Of a stretch of 64,000 nucleotides of DNA, positions 34,982 to 42,253 are shown one piece after another. Numbering within the stretch: position 1 is the first letter of the stretch; every line of letters begins with the position of its first letter. This DNA comes from Pseudanabaena sp. SR411. GTDB lineage: Bacteria > Cyanobacteriota > Cyanobacteriia > Pseudanabaenales > Pseudanabaenaceae. The DNA is taken from NCBI RefSeq assembly GCF_002251945.1, contig NZ_NDHW01000132.1:1-64000 (forward strand), in the 5' to 3' direction. Made by a program: the position numbers and the translations under genes. The notes beneath the pieces are model-generated. The model was not told where the DNA came from. It saw only the letters and a list, made by a program, of their open reading frames with translations, and did no database searches.

Positions 34982-34998
34982 ACATAGCAATCCTAAAT

Positions 34999-35041
34999 GG
35001 GTTGTGAGAGTGCGCCCCGAAGGGATGCACTCTCACAACCC
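34999..35041. repeat. Hairpin after the pseudouridine synthase gene
   Basis: Arms GGGTTGTGAGAGTGC / GCACTCTCACAACCC flank a 13-nt centre. Possible terminator without a poly-T tract. Confidence 0.65.
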
Positions 35042-35070
35042 TCGTGTAAAGCCTCAACATCGATCTTTAA

Positions 35071-35186
35071 TATAGCAACGCAAGAGATAGCTAAGACAAA
35101 TCAAAACCCAAAAGATGAGTGGCGGCGCTTTGCGCCGCCACTCATCTTTTGGGTTTTATGTCCTAAACAAAACTTACATTGCTATA
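35071..35186. repeat. Repeat family B, complete copy (116 bp, inverted orientation)
   Basis: Outer ends TATAGCAACG and CATTGCTATA; inner perfect palindrome AAACCCAAAAGATGAGTGGC... with complement. It is the reverse-complement orientation of the copy at 44645-44759, shown by the arms AAGACAAATCAAAACCC (here left) and GTCCTAAACAAAACTTA (here right). Confidence 0.8.
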
Positions 35187-35246
35187 GGGATTATTTACAG
35201 CAAGTTTCATTTAAATAAGCGCCCAATTTTTCAATAAGAAAAAAAA

Positions 35247-35293
35247 CTCAAATCCAATAGAGAGTTGCGGCGCAACTCTCTATTGGATTTGAG
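35247..35293. repeat. 47-bp perfect palindrome
   Basis: Two 23-nt arms (starting CTCAAATCCAATAGAGAGTT) around a single G. It is distinct in sequence from families A to C. Confidence 0.8.
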
Positions 35294-35431
35294 ACTGGAT
35301 ATAGAGAGCTTTGTCTTGCAAAGCTTTTATCGAAAAATTATTTTTTATCTCAAAACAAATCACAGTAAGCAAGATAGCCCTTGATATATAATTGGAGACG
35401 CAGTAACTTGCTGTGAAAACTTTGCAGAATG

Positions 35432-35459
35432 TTATATTACTTTAGGTTAGGTAATATAA
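35432..35459. promoter_or_regulatory. Inverted repeat upstream of the RodZ-like gene
   Basis: TTATATTAC and GTAATATAA, 10 nt apart, lie 125 nt before the start codon. It could be an operator or part of an A/T-rich promoter. Nothing else supports a named regulator. Confidence 0.3.
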
Positions 35460-35583
35460 TTACATTAGATTACTTAAATCGCCAGATTAATTAAAATCGC
35501 CAACGACGCTCTACATAGAACTTGTGGTTGTCCAAGTTCGACTGCAAGCTAACTTGAAGTCAGTCAGTCCAATCTCTTCCTAC

Positions 35584-36687
35584 ATGTCTGTGAGTATTGT
35601 GAATATTACAACCTCGAAGCAAGCAGAGAAATTAGCAGAAATCGGAGCGCAATTTAAGCGAATTCGAGAAGACAAGGATCTGTCAATTCCACATCTAACT
35701 GCGACTACATTAATTTCTGAGCGCTATTTACGAGCGATCGAAGATGGTCAAATGGAGTCCTTGCCTGAACCTGTATACGTGCGTGGATTTATCCGTAAGT
35801 ATGGTGATGCTTTGGGGGTTGGGGATCTTTCAGAAGATTTTCCTTTAAATCCTGTTTTACCTGAACAAAAGTGGGCAGGTAGTGCCGCTGCCGAACTTCG
35901 TCCCCTGCATCTGTATGCCCTATATGTTGGTGTGATTGCAGGAGCAGTCAGTTTGTTAGCAACATTCCTCAACTCACCTGAGACTAACAAGATTAATGAC
36001 AATCAAACTAATTTTGGGGATGCTGCTCAAATAAGTTCCGCAAAAACAAACAAGGCGATCGAACCGACAGAAATTTTGTTGCCAAAAGTTGGTGGTCTAG
36101 AAGTTTTGCGCCAGACAGGATCAGTAGCAGTCGGTATGACAACCCCTGCATCGGTTTCTACAGCTACGATACCGATAGAAGTCAAAAAGCAAGATCCTAC
36201 AGATATTCTCAATAAACCACAGGCTCAAGCTAATCCTGTGGGAGCAACCCCTACCCTAAACAATATGCTCTCGGCTTGGGCGAATAGTAGTCTTGTCTCG
36301 GATAATTCATCTCCCAATAGCACTACACTCGCCAATGGTAATTTTGAATTTGTGGGGAATAAGCCCGTTAATGTCGGTATTGTCATGCAAGGTGAATCTT
36401 GGCTAAGGATTACCGTTGATGGGCAGACCGAGTTTGAGGGTGTACTTAATGAAGGTAAAAAGTTATCTTGGTCAGGCGATCGCCAAATTTCCATTCGAGC
36501 TGGGAATGCATCGTCAGTAGCTCTTAGCTATAACAATCAACCAATTAAAGTACTTGGCAAAGAAGGAGAAGTCGCGGAAAGACTATTTGGTATGAATCAA
36601 GCGAGTAATACCAGATCTAATGATGCGCGATTACGTGGACTTGTAGAGGTAATGTCTAACGGCAATTCCAGCAACTCTGCTAACTAA
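35584..36687 (+). CDS. rodZ: RodZ-like cytoskeleton/helix-turn-helix membrane protein
   Basis: I choose the ATG at 35584 (MSVSIVNITTSKQAEK, 367 residues); a GTG 60 nt upstream would add an untypical leader. The N-terminal HTH domain (LAEIGAQFKRIREDKDLSIPHLTATT, with ISERYLRAIEDGQMESLPEPVYVRGFIRKY) is the RodZ type that binds MreB. One membrane helix lies near residues 120-145 (LYALYVGVIAGAVSLLATFL). A disordered Asn/Thr/Pro-rich periplasmic stretch leads to a C-terminal beta domain (about 260-340, ESWLRITVDGQTEFEGVL) of the DUF4115 type. Expected role: cell shape with MreB. Confidence 0.82.
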   Translation: MSVSIVNITTSKQAEKLAEIGAQFKRIREDKDLSIPHLTATTLISERYLRAIEDGQMESLPEPVYVRGFIRKYGDALGVGDLSEDFPLNPVLPEQKWAGSAAAELRPLHLYALYVGVIAGAVSLLATFLNSPETNKINDNQTNFGDAAQISSAKTNKAIEPTEILLPKVGGLEVLRQTGSVAVGMTTPASVSTATIPIEVKKQDPTDILNKPQAQANPVGATPTLNNMLSAWANSSLVSDNSSPNSTTLANGNFEFVGNKPVNVGIVMQGESWLRITVDGQTEFEGVLNEGKKLSWSGDRQISIRAGNASSVALSYNNQPIKVLGKEGEVAERLFGMNQASNTRSNDARLRGLVEVMSNGNSSNSAN

Positions 36688-36735
36688 AAGCCACTAAAAA
36701 ATCTTGAAAAGCAAGTTTTTTTAGTGGCTTTTTTT
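36686..36735. terminator. Bidirectional terminator between rodZ and the BFN gene
   Basis: The stem AAAAGCCACTAAAAAA / TTTTTTTAGTGGCTTTT with inner CTTG/CAAG has T-runs on both strands and serves the convergent genes. Confidence 0.85.
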
Positions 36736-37231
36736 AATTGCTCTCAAGCCCACTTTTTTTAACTAATTCTTCGGGCGTAAGCTTTGCCAAAAATTCACGA
36801 AATGCTCTTCTCTCGGCTTCATCTGCATCCTGATCCACAGGAATCGAGGCTTCGAGAATGACCTCCTCCATCACCCAGATCGGACATTTTGCCCGCACCG
36901 CGATCGCGATCGCATCACTAGGACGAGCATCTATTTCTTTTTTTATATCTCCCTGAGAAACCGTAATCACAGCATAAAAAGTACTATTTTTAAGTGCATG
37001 AACGACAATTCGCTCAACCGTTATACCCCACGCATCCAAGAAATTTAGCATGAGATCATGGGTCATTGGGCGCTCTAGCGGTCTGCCATCTAATGCCCCA
37101 ATGATTGCTTTAGCTTCAGCTTCCCCAATCCAGATTGGCAATGCTCTGCGTTCTAAAGTGTCTCGTAATAGGACAATAGGATTACGGCTCACAGCATCAA
37201 TAGCAATCCCAGCCACATTCATTTCGATCAT
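36734..37231 (-). CDS. Bifunctional nuclease (BFN/DUF151) domain protein
   Basis: This 165-residue protein has the BFN domain in full: RNPIVLLRDTLERRALPIWIGEAEAKAI, RPMTHDLMLNFLDAWG and the hallmark DARPSDAIAIAVRAKCPIWV. Plant and bacterial BFN proteins were reported to cleave RNA and DNA; the cyanobacterial members are not characterised in detail as far as I know. A C-terminal acidic helix follows (DADEAERRAFREFLAKLTPEEL). Single gene, convergent with rodZ. Length is normal. Confidence 0.88.
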   Translation of the reverse strand: MIEMNVAGIAIDAVSRNPIVLLRDTLERRALPIWIGEAEAKAIIGALDGRPLERPMTHDLMLNFLDAWGITVERIVVHALKNSTFYAVITVSQGDIKKEIDARPSDAIAIAVRAKCPIWVMEEVILEASIPVDQDADEAERRAFREFLAKLTPEELVKKSGLESN

Positions 37232-37514
37232 TGTTGCTAGCCTTCCTCAAGAAATGAGCGAAAGTACCCCTCATCCATCAAAGCTCTTGATGTGATATTG
37301 ATAATTAAAGACGATCAATATCTATCTAGCAAGGGTTTTAGTGCTTGAGAGGCTTCTACACGTTATTATATCACCGTCGTGATCTGGAGTCTGGCTTCTA
37401 GTCTTGTTTTTGCTAGTGATTGACTTTTATGATGGGTGGCTTTGCCGCCCATCATAAAAACGGGTTCTTTATTAAGTCGCCGATCCCTTATCACTGTAAA
37501 TCTCGACCAATTAA
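37232..37514. other. Intergenic region upstream of gpsA, left part
   Basis: There is no gene. A hairpin TTTTATGATGGG / CCCATCATAAAA with an 11-nt loop occupies about 37426-37460 and could be a terminator or a dispersed palindrome. Two further palindromic elements follow to the right and are listed separately. Confidence 0.5.
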
Positions 37515-37615
37515 TACCAAAACACAAAATGGATACGCTATTTTGTGTTTTAAAAACCCTTACGGGGTTTGGCTTTTAATTCACGAAAGTGTGACAACAC
37601 TTTCGTGAATTGGTA
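37515..37615. repeat. Repeat family A, copy 1 (101 bp)
   Basis: Ends TACCAA and TTGGTA, flanked on each side by TAA (apparent 3-bp target duplication). Internal layout: stem ACACAAAAT/ATTTTGTGT, central AAACCCTTACGGGGTTT, then stem ATTCACGAAAGTGT/ACACTTTCGTGAAT. Exactly the same length as the copies at 48142 and 53558. Confidence 0.85.
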
Positions 37616-37620
37616 TAACT

Positions 37621-37675
37621 ACCCAGAAAGAATTTAAAAACGTTGCTTGACAACGTTTTTAAATTCTTTCTGGGT
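37621..37675. repeat. 55-bp perfect hairpin
   Basis: Arms of 25 nt beginning ACCCAGAAAGAATTTAAAAA flank a CTTGA loop; it lies 47 nt before the gpsA start. It resembles the 53-bp palindrome at 18447 in architecture, not sequence. In gpsA mRNA it would form a stable 5' leader structure if transcription starts upstream. Confidence 0.8.
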
Positions 37676-37721
37676 TGAGTTTAAGCACTATGGCAATTGC
37701 TGTCCAACTACTACCGAAAAC

Positions 37722-38648
37722 ATGAAATCAGACTTAAAAAATGTGACGATCATTGGCTCTGGTGCATGGGGATCGGCACTCGCAACTCTAGTACAAACTA
37801 ATCAGCATCATGTGCAAATTTGGTCTCGCCAAAGTCAATCATCTCTAGCAGAAATGGTTAGTAATAGTGATGCCATCATCTCCGCAGTATCGATCAAAGG
37901 GGTACGGGCGATCGCCGAAAAATTACAAACAGCAAAATTTCAGCCCCATACAGTTTTAGTCAGTGCCACTAAGGGACTGGAGCCAGTTACTAGACAAACC
38001 CCATCACAAATTTGGCGATCGCTACTTCCCGATCATCCGCTTGTAGTGTTATCGGGACCGAATCTTTCTAAAGAAATTATGATGGGACAACCTGCGGCGA
38101 CGGTGGTGGCAAGTACCGATGCATCCGCCGCCCAATTTATTCAAAATATTTTTGCATCCAGAAATTTCAGGGTCTACACAAATTCCGATCCCATTGGTGT
38201 GGAATTGGGCGGTACACTCAAAAATGTGATTGCGATCGCCGTTGGAGCTTGTGATGGCTTAAACCTTGGTACAAATGCCAAATCAGCCCTAATCACGCGA
38301 TCTCTGATTGAAATTATTCGCGTTGGTGTTTACTTTGGGGCGCAACCTGAAACATTTTGGGGATTGTCGGGCTTAGGCGATCTCTTAGCAACTTGCAATA
38401 GCAATCTCAGTCGGAATTATCAAGTGGGCTATGCGATCGCGCAGGGACTGAGTCTAGAGGAGGCGATCGCGAATGTGCAAGGTACGGCTGAAGGTGTAAA
38501 TACAGCTAATGTGTTAATCGAAATTAGCGATCGCGAAAAAATTAGCGTACCTGTATCACGTTATGTTTATCGTTTACTGCAAGGAGAAATTACATTACAA
38601 CAAGCCGTTGAAGGATTAATGGAACGCGACCTCAAACCAGAGAATTAG
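37722..38648 (+). CDS. gpsA: Glycerol-3-phosphate dehydrogenase [NAD(P)+]
   Basis: This 308-residue enzyme reduces dihydroxyacetone phosphate to sn-glycerol-3-phosphate, feeding PlsY and lipid synthesis. I place the start at the ATG at 37722 (MKSDLKNVTIIGSGAWGSALATL), because the longer frame from 37647 runs through a palindromic repeat. NAD site: GSGAWGSA. Catalytic and substrate motifs: LSGPNLSKEIMMGQP, GGTLKNVIAIAVGACDGLNLG (catalytic Lys), GLGDLLATCNSNLSRNYQVG. The segment between the NAD site and SDAIISAVSIKG is shorter than in E. coli, a form known in cyanobacteria. Confidence 0.92.
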   Translation: MKSDLKNVTIIGSGAWGSALATLVQTNQHHVQIWSRQSQSSLAEMVSNSDAIISAVSIKGVRAIAEKLQTAKFQPHTVLVSATKGLEPVTRQTPSQIWRSLLPDHPLVVLSGPNLSKEIMMGQPAATVVASTDASAAQFIQNIFASRNFRVYTNSDPIGVELGGTLKNVIAIAVGACDGLNLGTNAKSALITRSLIEIIRVGVYFGAQPETFWGLSGLGDLLATCNSNLSRNYQVGYAIAQGLSLEEAIANVQGTAEGVNTANVLIEISDREKISVPVSRYVYRLLQGEITLQQAVEGLMERDLKPEN

Positions 38649-38665
38649 ATACTTATCTTAAAACC

Positions 38666-39481
38666 ATGAATAATCTGCATATTGTTTCTGCTAAATGGCT
38701 CCACGATCATCTTCACGATCCACAGGTGGTTGTAGTAGATTGTCGATTTTCGTTAATGGATAGAGAACTAGGTCGTAAGCAATATCAAGAGAACCACATC
38801 GAAGGCGCTTATTATCTTGATCTCAATCTTGACTTGTCTAGTCCCGTTCAAAAACACGGCGGTAGACATCCTCTGCCCGATTTTGACAAACTTGCCAAAA
38901 AGCTTTCGCAAATAGGTATAAATTCAAGCGGAACTATGGTGGTTGCCTATGATGACTCACGATTTGCTTTTGCTTCAAGACTTTGGTGGCTTTTACGCTA
39001 TATGGGACATGAGCAAGTAGCAGTTTTAGATGGGGGCTTTGCAGGATGGAAAGCTCAGAATTATGCAACTAGTTCCGCAATACCTGACGATAGAATTGGG
39101 AAGTTTATTCCTAGATTCCAACCTGAATTAGTCGTTGATATCGAAACGGTGAAGTCTCGCAAAGATCTGCCAGAAGTAGTTTTAATTGATTCGCGAGAAG
39201 GCGATCGCTATCGAGGTGAGCGTGAACCGATCGACCCGATCGCTGGTCATATCGAAGGTGCAGTCAATTATCCTTGGATGGAAGTTACCAATGATCAGGG
39301 TTTTGTAATTGAGAATCAAAGCGATCGCTGGCAAGATGTAAAAAATGCTCAAGAAGCGATCGTCTATTGTGGCTCAGGTGTAACGGCTTGCGTAAATTTG
39401 CTATCGCTGAAATTGGCAGAAATTGAGACTGGCAGACTCTATGCAGGAAGTTGGAGCGACTGGTGTTCCTATTTAAAATAA
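38666..39481 (+). CDS. Two-domain rhodanese sulfurtransferase
   Basis: This 271-residue sulfurtransferase has two rhodanese domains in tandem. The N-terminal inactive one carries VVVVDCRFSLMDRELGRKQYQENHIEGAYYLD; the C-terminal one has VVLIDSREGDRYRGE and the active-site loop VYCGSGVTACVNLL, with the persulfide Cys in CGSGVT. The CGSGVT form is typical of thiosulfate/3-mercaptopyruvate sulfurtransferases. It starts 17 nt after gpsA and is likely cotranscribed, although no functional link is obvious. Confidence 0.88.
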   Translation: MNNLHIVSAKWLHDHLHDPQVVVVDCRFSLMDRELGRKQYQENHIEGAYYLDLNLDLSSPVQKHGGRHPLPDFDKLAKKLSQIGINSSGTMVVAYDDSRFAFASRLWWLLRYMGHEQVAVLDGGFAGWKAQNYATSSAIPDDRIGKFIPRFQPELVVDIETVKSRKDLPEVVLIDSREGDRYRGEREPIDPIAGHIEGAVNYPWMEVTNDQGFVIENQSDRWQDVKNAQEAIVYCGSGVTACVNLLSLKLAEIETGRLYAGSWSDWCSYLK

Positions 39482-39518
39482 AGAAAATATCATTAAGAAA
39501 ATTTTGAGGAGAGATATC

Positions 39519-39755
39519 ATGCGTGAATCTGTGACATATCAAGAAATTTTGCAGGAGGGGCTTCAAGAAGGTCGCAAGGAAGGGTTAGTGGCGATTGTTT
39601 TAAGATTGTTGACCCACAAGTTTTGGACTTTGCCACCAAAGCTACATACAAGAATTACACGGTTACATATCCCTCGTCTAGAGAGTCTTGCTGAAGCGAT
39701 TTTGGATTTTCACAGTCTTGCAAATTTGGAACTTTGGTTTAGCAAGAAGAAATAG
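39519..39755 (+). pseudogene. DUF4351 C-terminal remnant of an Rpn-type nuclease
   Basis: This 78-residue frame (ATG at 39519, preceded by GAGGAG) reads MRESVTYQEILQEGLQEGRKEGL, then RIPRLESLAEAILDFHSLANLELWF. This is the QEG-repeat linker and DUF4351 tail that normally end YhgA/Rpn-type PD-(D/E)XK proteins linked to recombination-promoting nuclease families. The nuclease domain is absent, so it is a truncated copy, though still open and with a good ribosome site. Confidence 0.6.
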
Positions 39756-39858
39756 TTTCAGATTCTGCAAACCATTGTTCCTATTTTGCTGCTCAGTCGA
39801 CTTCTGGATATATGGGATTTAGAATGGCGTGTCATGTTGGACGTATAGCCCTAGTACT

Positions 39859-39942
39859 TCAATAATAGAAACCATTAGAGAGTTTCCCTTTGTTTTGGAT
39901 GATGTTGCTGAGTTTATCGGGTATTTCAGTGGTAATTTGCAT
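39859..39942 (-). pseudogene. Antitoxin-like fragment
   Basis: A 27-residue frame (MQITTEIPDKLSNIIQNKGK) starts with ATG after an AGGAGT ribosome site. The opening is the MQIT..IPD pattern of UPF0175-like and related small antitoxins, which should be about 80 residues long. It is cut off by a stop; the DNA beyond has no matching continuation that I can see. Confidence 0.4.
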
Positions 39943-40090
39943 GGGTTAAACTCCTATGCTTCTTGTTTCTCACTTCTTTCTTTTTTGATTAACCCGTGAT
40001 TGATATGCAATACAACTCTTCAGTCGCATAGCCAATTTGGTTAACCGCGATAAATAAGCCTATGGCACTTATGAGTATAGCGAGATCCTC
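39943..40090. other. Non-coding stretch before sds
   Basis: Nothing recognisable beyond the ribosome site of the antitoxin-like fragment (AGGAGT near 39951). No hairpin terminator for sds is obvious. Confidence 0.4.
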
Positions 40091-41074
40091 TTAATACAAA
40101 CGATCTAAAACGTAGTTGGTTAAGCCAATAAGAGAGTGCTTAGGCGCAGAAGATGGCAACCACTCGATCGCCGTTAGCGCAGACTTAACATGACTCTTTG
40201 CTAAATCACGCGATCGCGAAATACCTTCACTTTTATTCACTAGTTCTAGAGCCTTATCGAGATCATCCACTTCACTAAACTCTCTCTCAATCAAGCCGCG
40301 CAACTGTGGATATTCCTCTATCGCAAATAACACTGGTGCTGTCAAATTACCTTGCTTGAGGTCAGAGCCAGCAGGTTTACCTAAAGTCTCAGTGGAACTG
40401 GTGAAATCAAGAATGTCATCGACAACTTGAAAGGCAATGCCAAAATGCTTACCAAAGTTAAATAATTGCTCAGCCTGTACTTGACTAACACCACTCAACA
40501 CCCCCGCCGCCTTAGCACTACCTGCCATCAACGAAGCCGTCTTATAAAAACTTTTTTCTAGATAATCCTCTAAGGTCAAACTACTATCAAACGCAGTCAA
40601 GCTCTGCCGAATTTCACCCTCGGCAAAATCAGTGATCACCTTTGACAAAAGCTTAACGACTTCCAGATGATCCAAATTGGCAAGATACCAAGATGCTTGA
40701 GCAAACAGAAAGTCTCCTGCTAATACTGCAATGCGATTACCAAAACTGCTATTCACAGTGGGCATACCGCGCCGTAAATCAGCCGAGTCAATCACATCGT
40801 CATGCACCAGACTTGCAGTGTGGATCATTTCCGTGATCTCCGCAAGGCGGCGATGGCGTGAGGTAATATCGCGATCGCTCATGGTCGCCCGTGAAGCCAA
40901 TAAGACAAGTGCGGGGCGCATACTCTTGCCTTTAGCTTCAAACAAATGCTCAGCAGCAGCATACAAAATTGGATGTCTTGCCCCAACCAACTGCTTCAGA
41001 TTATCCGTGAGCATACGCAAGTCATCTTTGACTGGTGCAAAAAGTTCGGTGACAGAAGTAGTTGGAAGGCTCAT
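40091..41074 (-). CDS. sds: Solanesyl diphosphate synthase (polyprenyl synthase)
   Basis: This 327-residue trans-prenyltransferase makes the long isoprenoid diphosphate for the plastoquinone tail (C45). First Asp-rich motif: LVHDDVIDSADLRRG; second: VVDDILDFTSS; also GKSMRPALVLLASRA for diphosphate binding and KQGNLTAPVLFAIEEYP near the end. The small residues before the first motif (MIHTASL) fit a long-chain product. Length and motifs match cyanobacterial Sds. The product length itself cannot be read from sequence. Confidence 0.9.
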   Translation of the reverse strand: MSLPTTSVTELFAPVKDDLRMLTDNLKQLVGARHPILYAAAEHLFEAKGKSMRPALVLLASRATMSDRDITSRHRRLAEITEMIHTASLVHDDVIDSADLRRGMPTVNSSFGNRIAVLAGDFLFAQASWYLANLDHLEVVKLLSKVITDFAEGEIRQSLTAFDSSLTLEDYLEKSFYKTASLMAGSAKAAGVLSGVSQVQAEQLFNFGKHFGIAFQVVDDILDFTSSTETLGKPAGSDLKQGNLTAPVLFAIEEYPQLRGLIEREFSEVDDLDKALELVNKSEGISRSRDLAKSHVKSALTAIEWLPSSAPKHSLIGLTNYVLDRLY

Positions 41075-41371
41075 GCGAATAAACCAGTATTAAATATTAA
41101 ATCGATTTTTACATATCTTCATATATTGTATGAGTAATGTTGTAAGAGTTAAAGTCCGACTTAGTTTGTTTTTATGGTCATCATCATTCAAACGACTGCA
41201 AACGGCTGATACTCTGTACCTACTACTCCTTTAGCCAGAAATTTTTTGGCGATCGCTATAAGTATCAGTGAGTAGGGATAACGCACTTCATAACCTTTAC
41301 TCGTTATGTATCGCAATGATATATATTATTTAACAAATCGTAATCCAATCGTATAGATGGAACTTTGACTA
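41075..41371. other. Intergenic region between divergent sds and rpaA
   Basis: It must hold both promoters, but I see no clear -35/-10 pair or operator. One HIP1 site and A/T-rich stretches (ATGATATATATTATTT) near 41320 are the only notable features. Confidence 0.4.
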
Positions 41372-42115
41372 ATGATGCCTAGGCTGCTCTTGATCGATGA
41401 TGATCCGATAATCTCTGAAATGGTGACGCTGAACCTCGAACATGCTGGATATCAAGTTAGTCAAGCGAGTGATGGCATCAAAGGACAAGCGCTTGCCATT
41501 CAATTGATGCCAGATATGATCATTCTTGACTTGATGCTGCCTAGAGTAGATGGGTTTACAGTCTGTCAAAGATTGCGCCGTGATGAACGGACTAAAGAAA
41601 TTCCTGTGATGATGCTGACGGCTATGGGGCAGACCCAAGATAAGGTCGAAGGATTTAATGCTGGCGCAGATGACTATCTGACCAAGCCCTTTGAGCTTGA
41701 AGAGATGCTAGCGCGAGTCCGTGCGTTGCTACGGCGGACAAATCGGATTATTGACACTGCTAAGCATGGTGAAATTTTAATCTTTGGTTCGCTGACACTT
41801 GTGCCTGAGCGCTTTGAGGCGATTTGGTTTAATAAGACCGTCAAGTTGACTCATTTAGAGTTTGAGTTATTGCATTGTCTGTTACAGCGTCATGGTCAGA
41901 CAGTATCGCCTAGTGAGATTCTCAAAGAAGTCTGGGGCTATGAACCCGATGATGATATCGAAACTATTCGGGTGCATATTCGACATTTACGCACCAAGTT
42001 AGAACCAGATCCTCGGCATCCTAAATATATTAAAACTGTATATGGTGCTGGCTATTGCTTGGAGCTTCCCAAAGACGATGATAACCATCCAGACGAAGGG
42101 GCGATCGCTGAATAA
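41372..42115 (+). CDS. rpaA: OmpR-family response regulator RpaA
   Basis: This 247-residue regulator is the master output of the circadian clock and a regulator of phycobilisome-photosystem coupling in cyanobacteria, phosphorylated by SasA and others. Receiver: LLIDDDP, phospho-acceptor D53 ([24 protein letters not shown]), KPF. Winged-helix domain: [83 protein letters not shown] is characteristic of RpaA rather than RpaB. Monocistronic, with a terminator immediately after. Confidence 0.87.
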   Translation: MMPRLLLIDDDPIISEMVTLNLEHAGYQVSQASDGIKGQALAIQLMPDMIILDLMLPRVDGFTVCQRLRRDERTKEIPVMMLTAMGQTQDKVEGFNAGADDYLTKPFELEEMLARVRALLRRTNRIIDTAKHGEILIFGSLTLVPERFEAIWFNKTVKLTHLEFELLHCLLQRHGQTVSPSEILKEVWGYEPDDDIETIRVHIRHLRTKLEPDPRHPKYIKTVYGAGYCLELPKDDDNHPDEGAIAE

Positions 42116-42117
42116 AC

Positions 42118-42150
42118 CAAAAAGAACTTGTTTCGCAAGTTCTTTTTTTT
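42118..42150. terminator. Intrinsic terminator of rpaA
   Basis: The stem AAAAAGAACTTG / CAAGTTCTTTTT with a short loop is followed by poly-T. Confidence 0.88.
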
Positions 42151-42253
42151 ATTTCTATAAAGCCAAGTGTTAGGCAACACATGGCTTTTAAGCCCTTACC
42201 TTTCAGAATAGGAAAGTGTGGATTTTCCTATAGAGAGATAGATCGTCAGGGCT

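Noticed and set aside
37647-37721. Longer N terminus of GpsA from 37647
   Set aside because: It would run through one arm of a 55-bp hairpin and add 25 residues that do not match the family, whose NAD site should be close to the N terminus.
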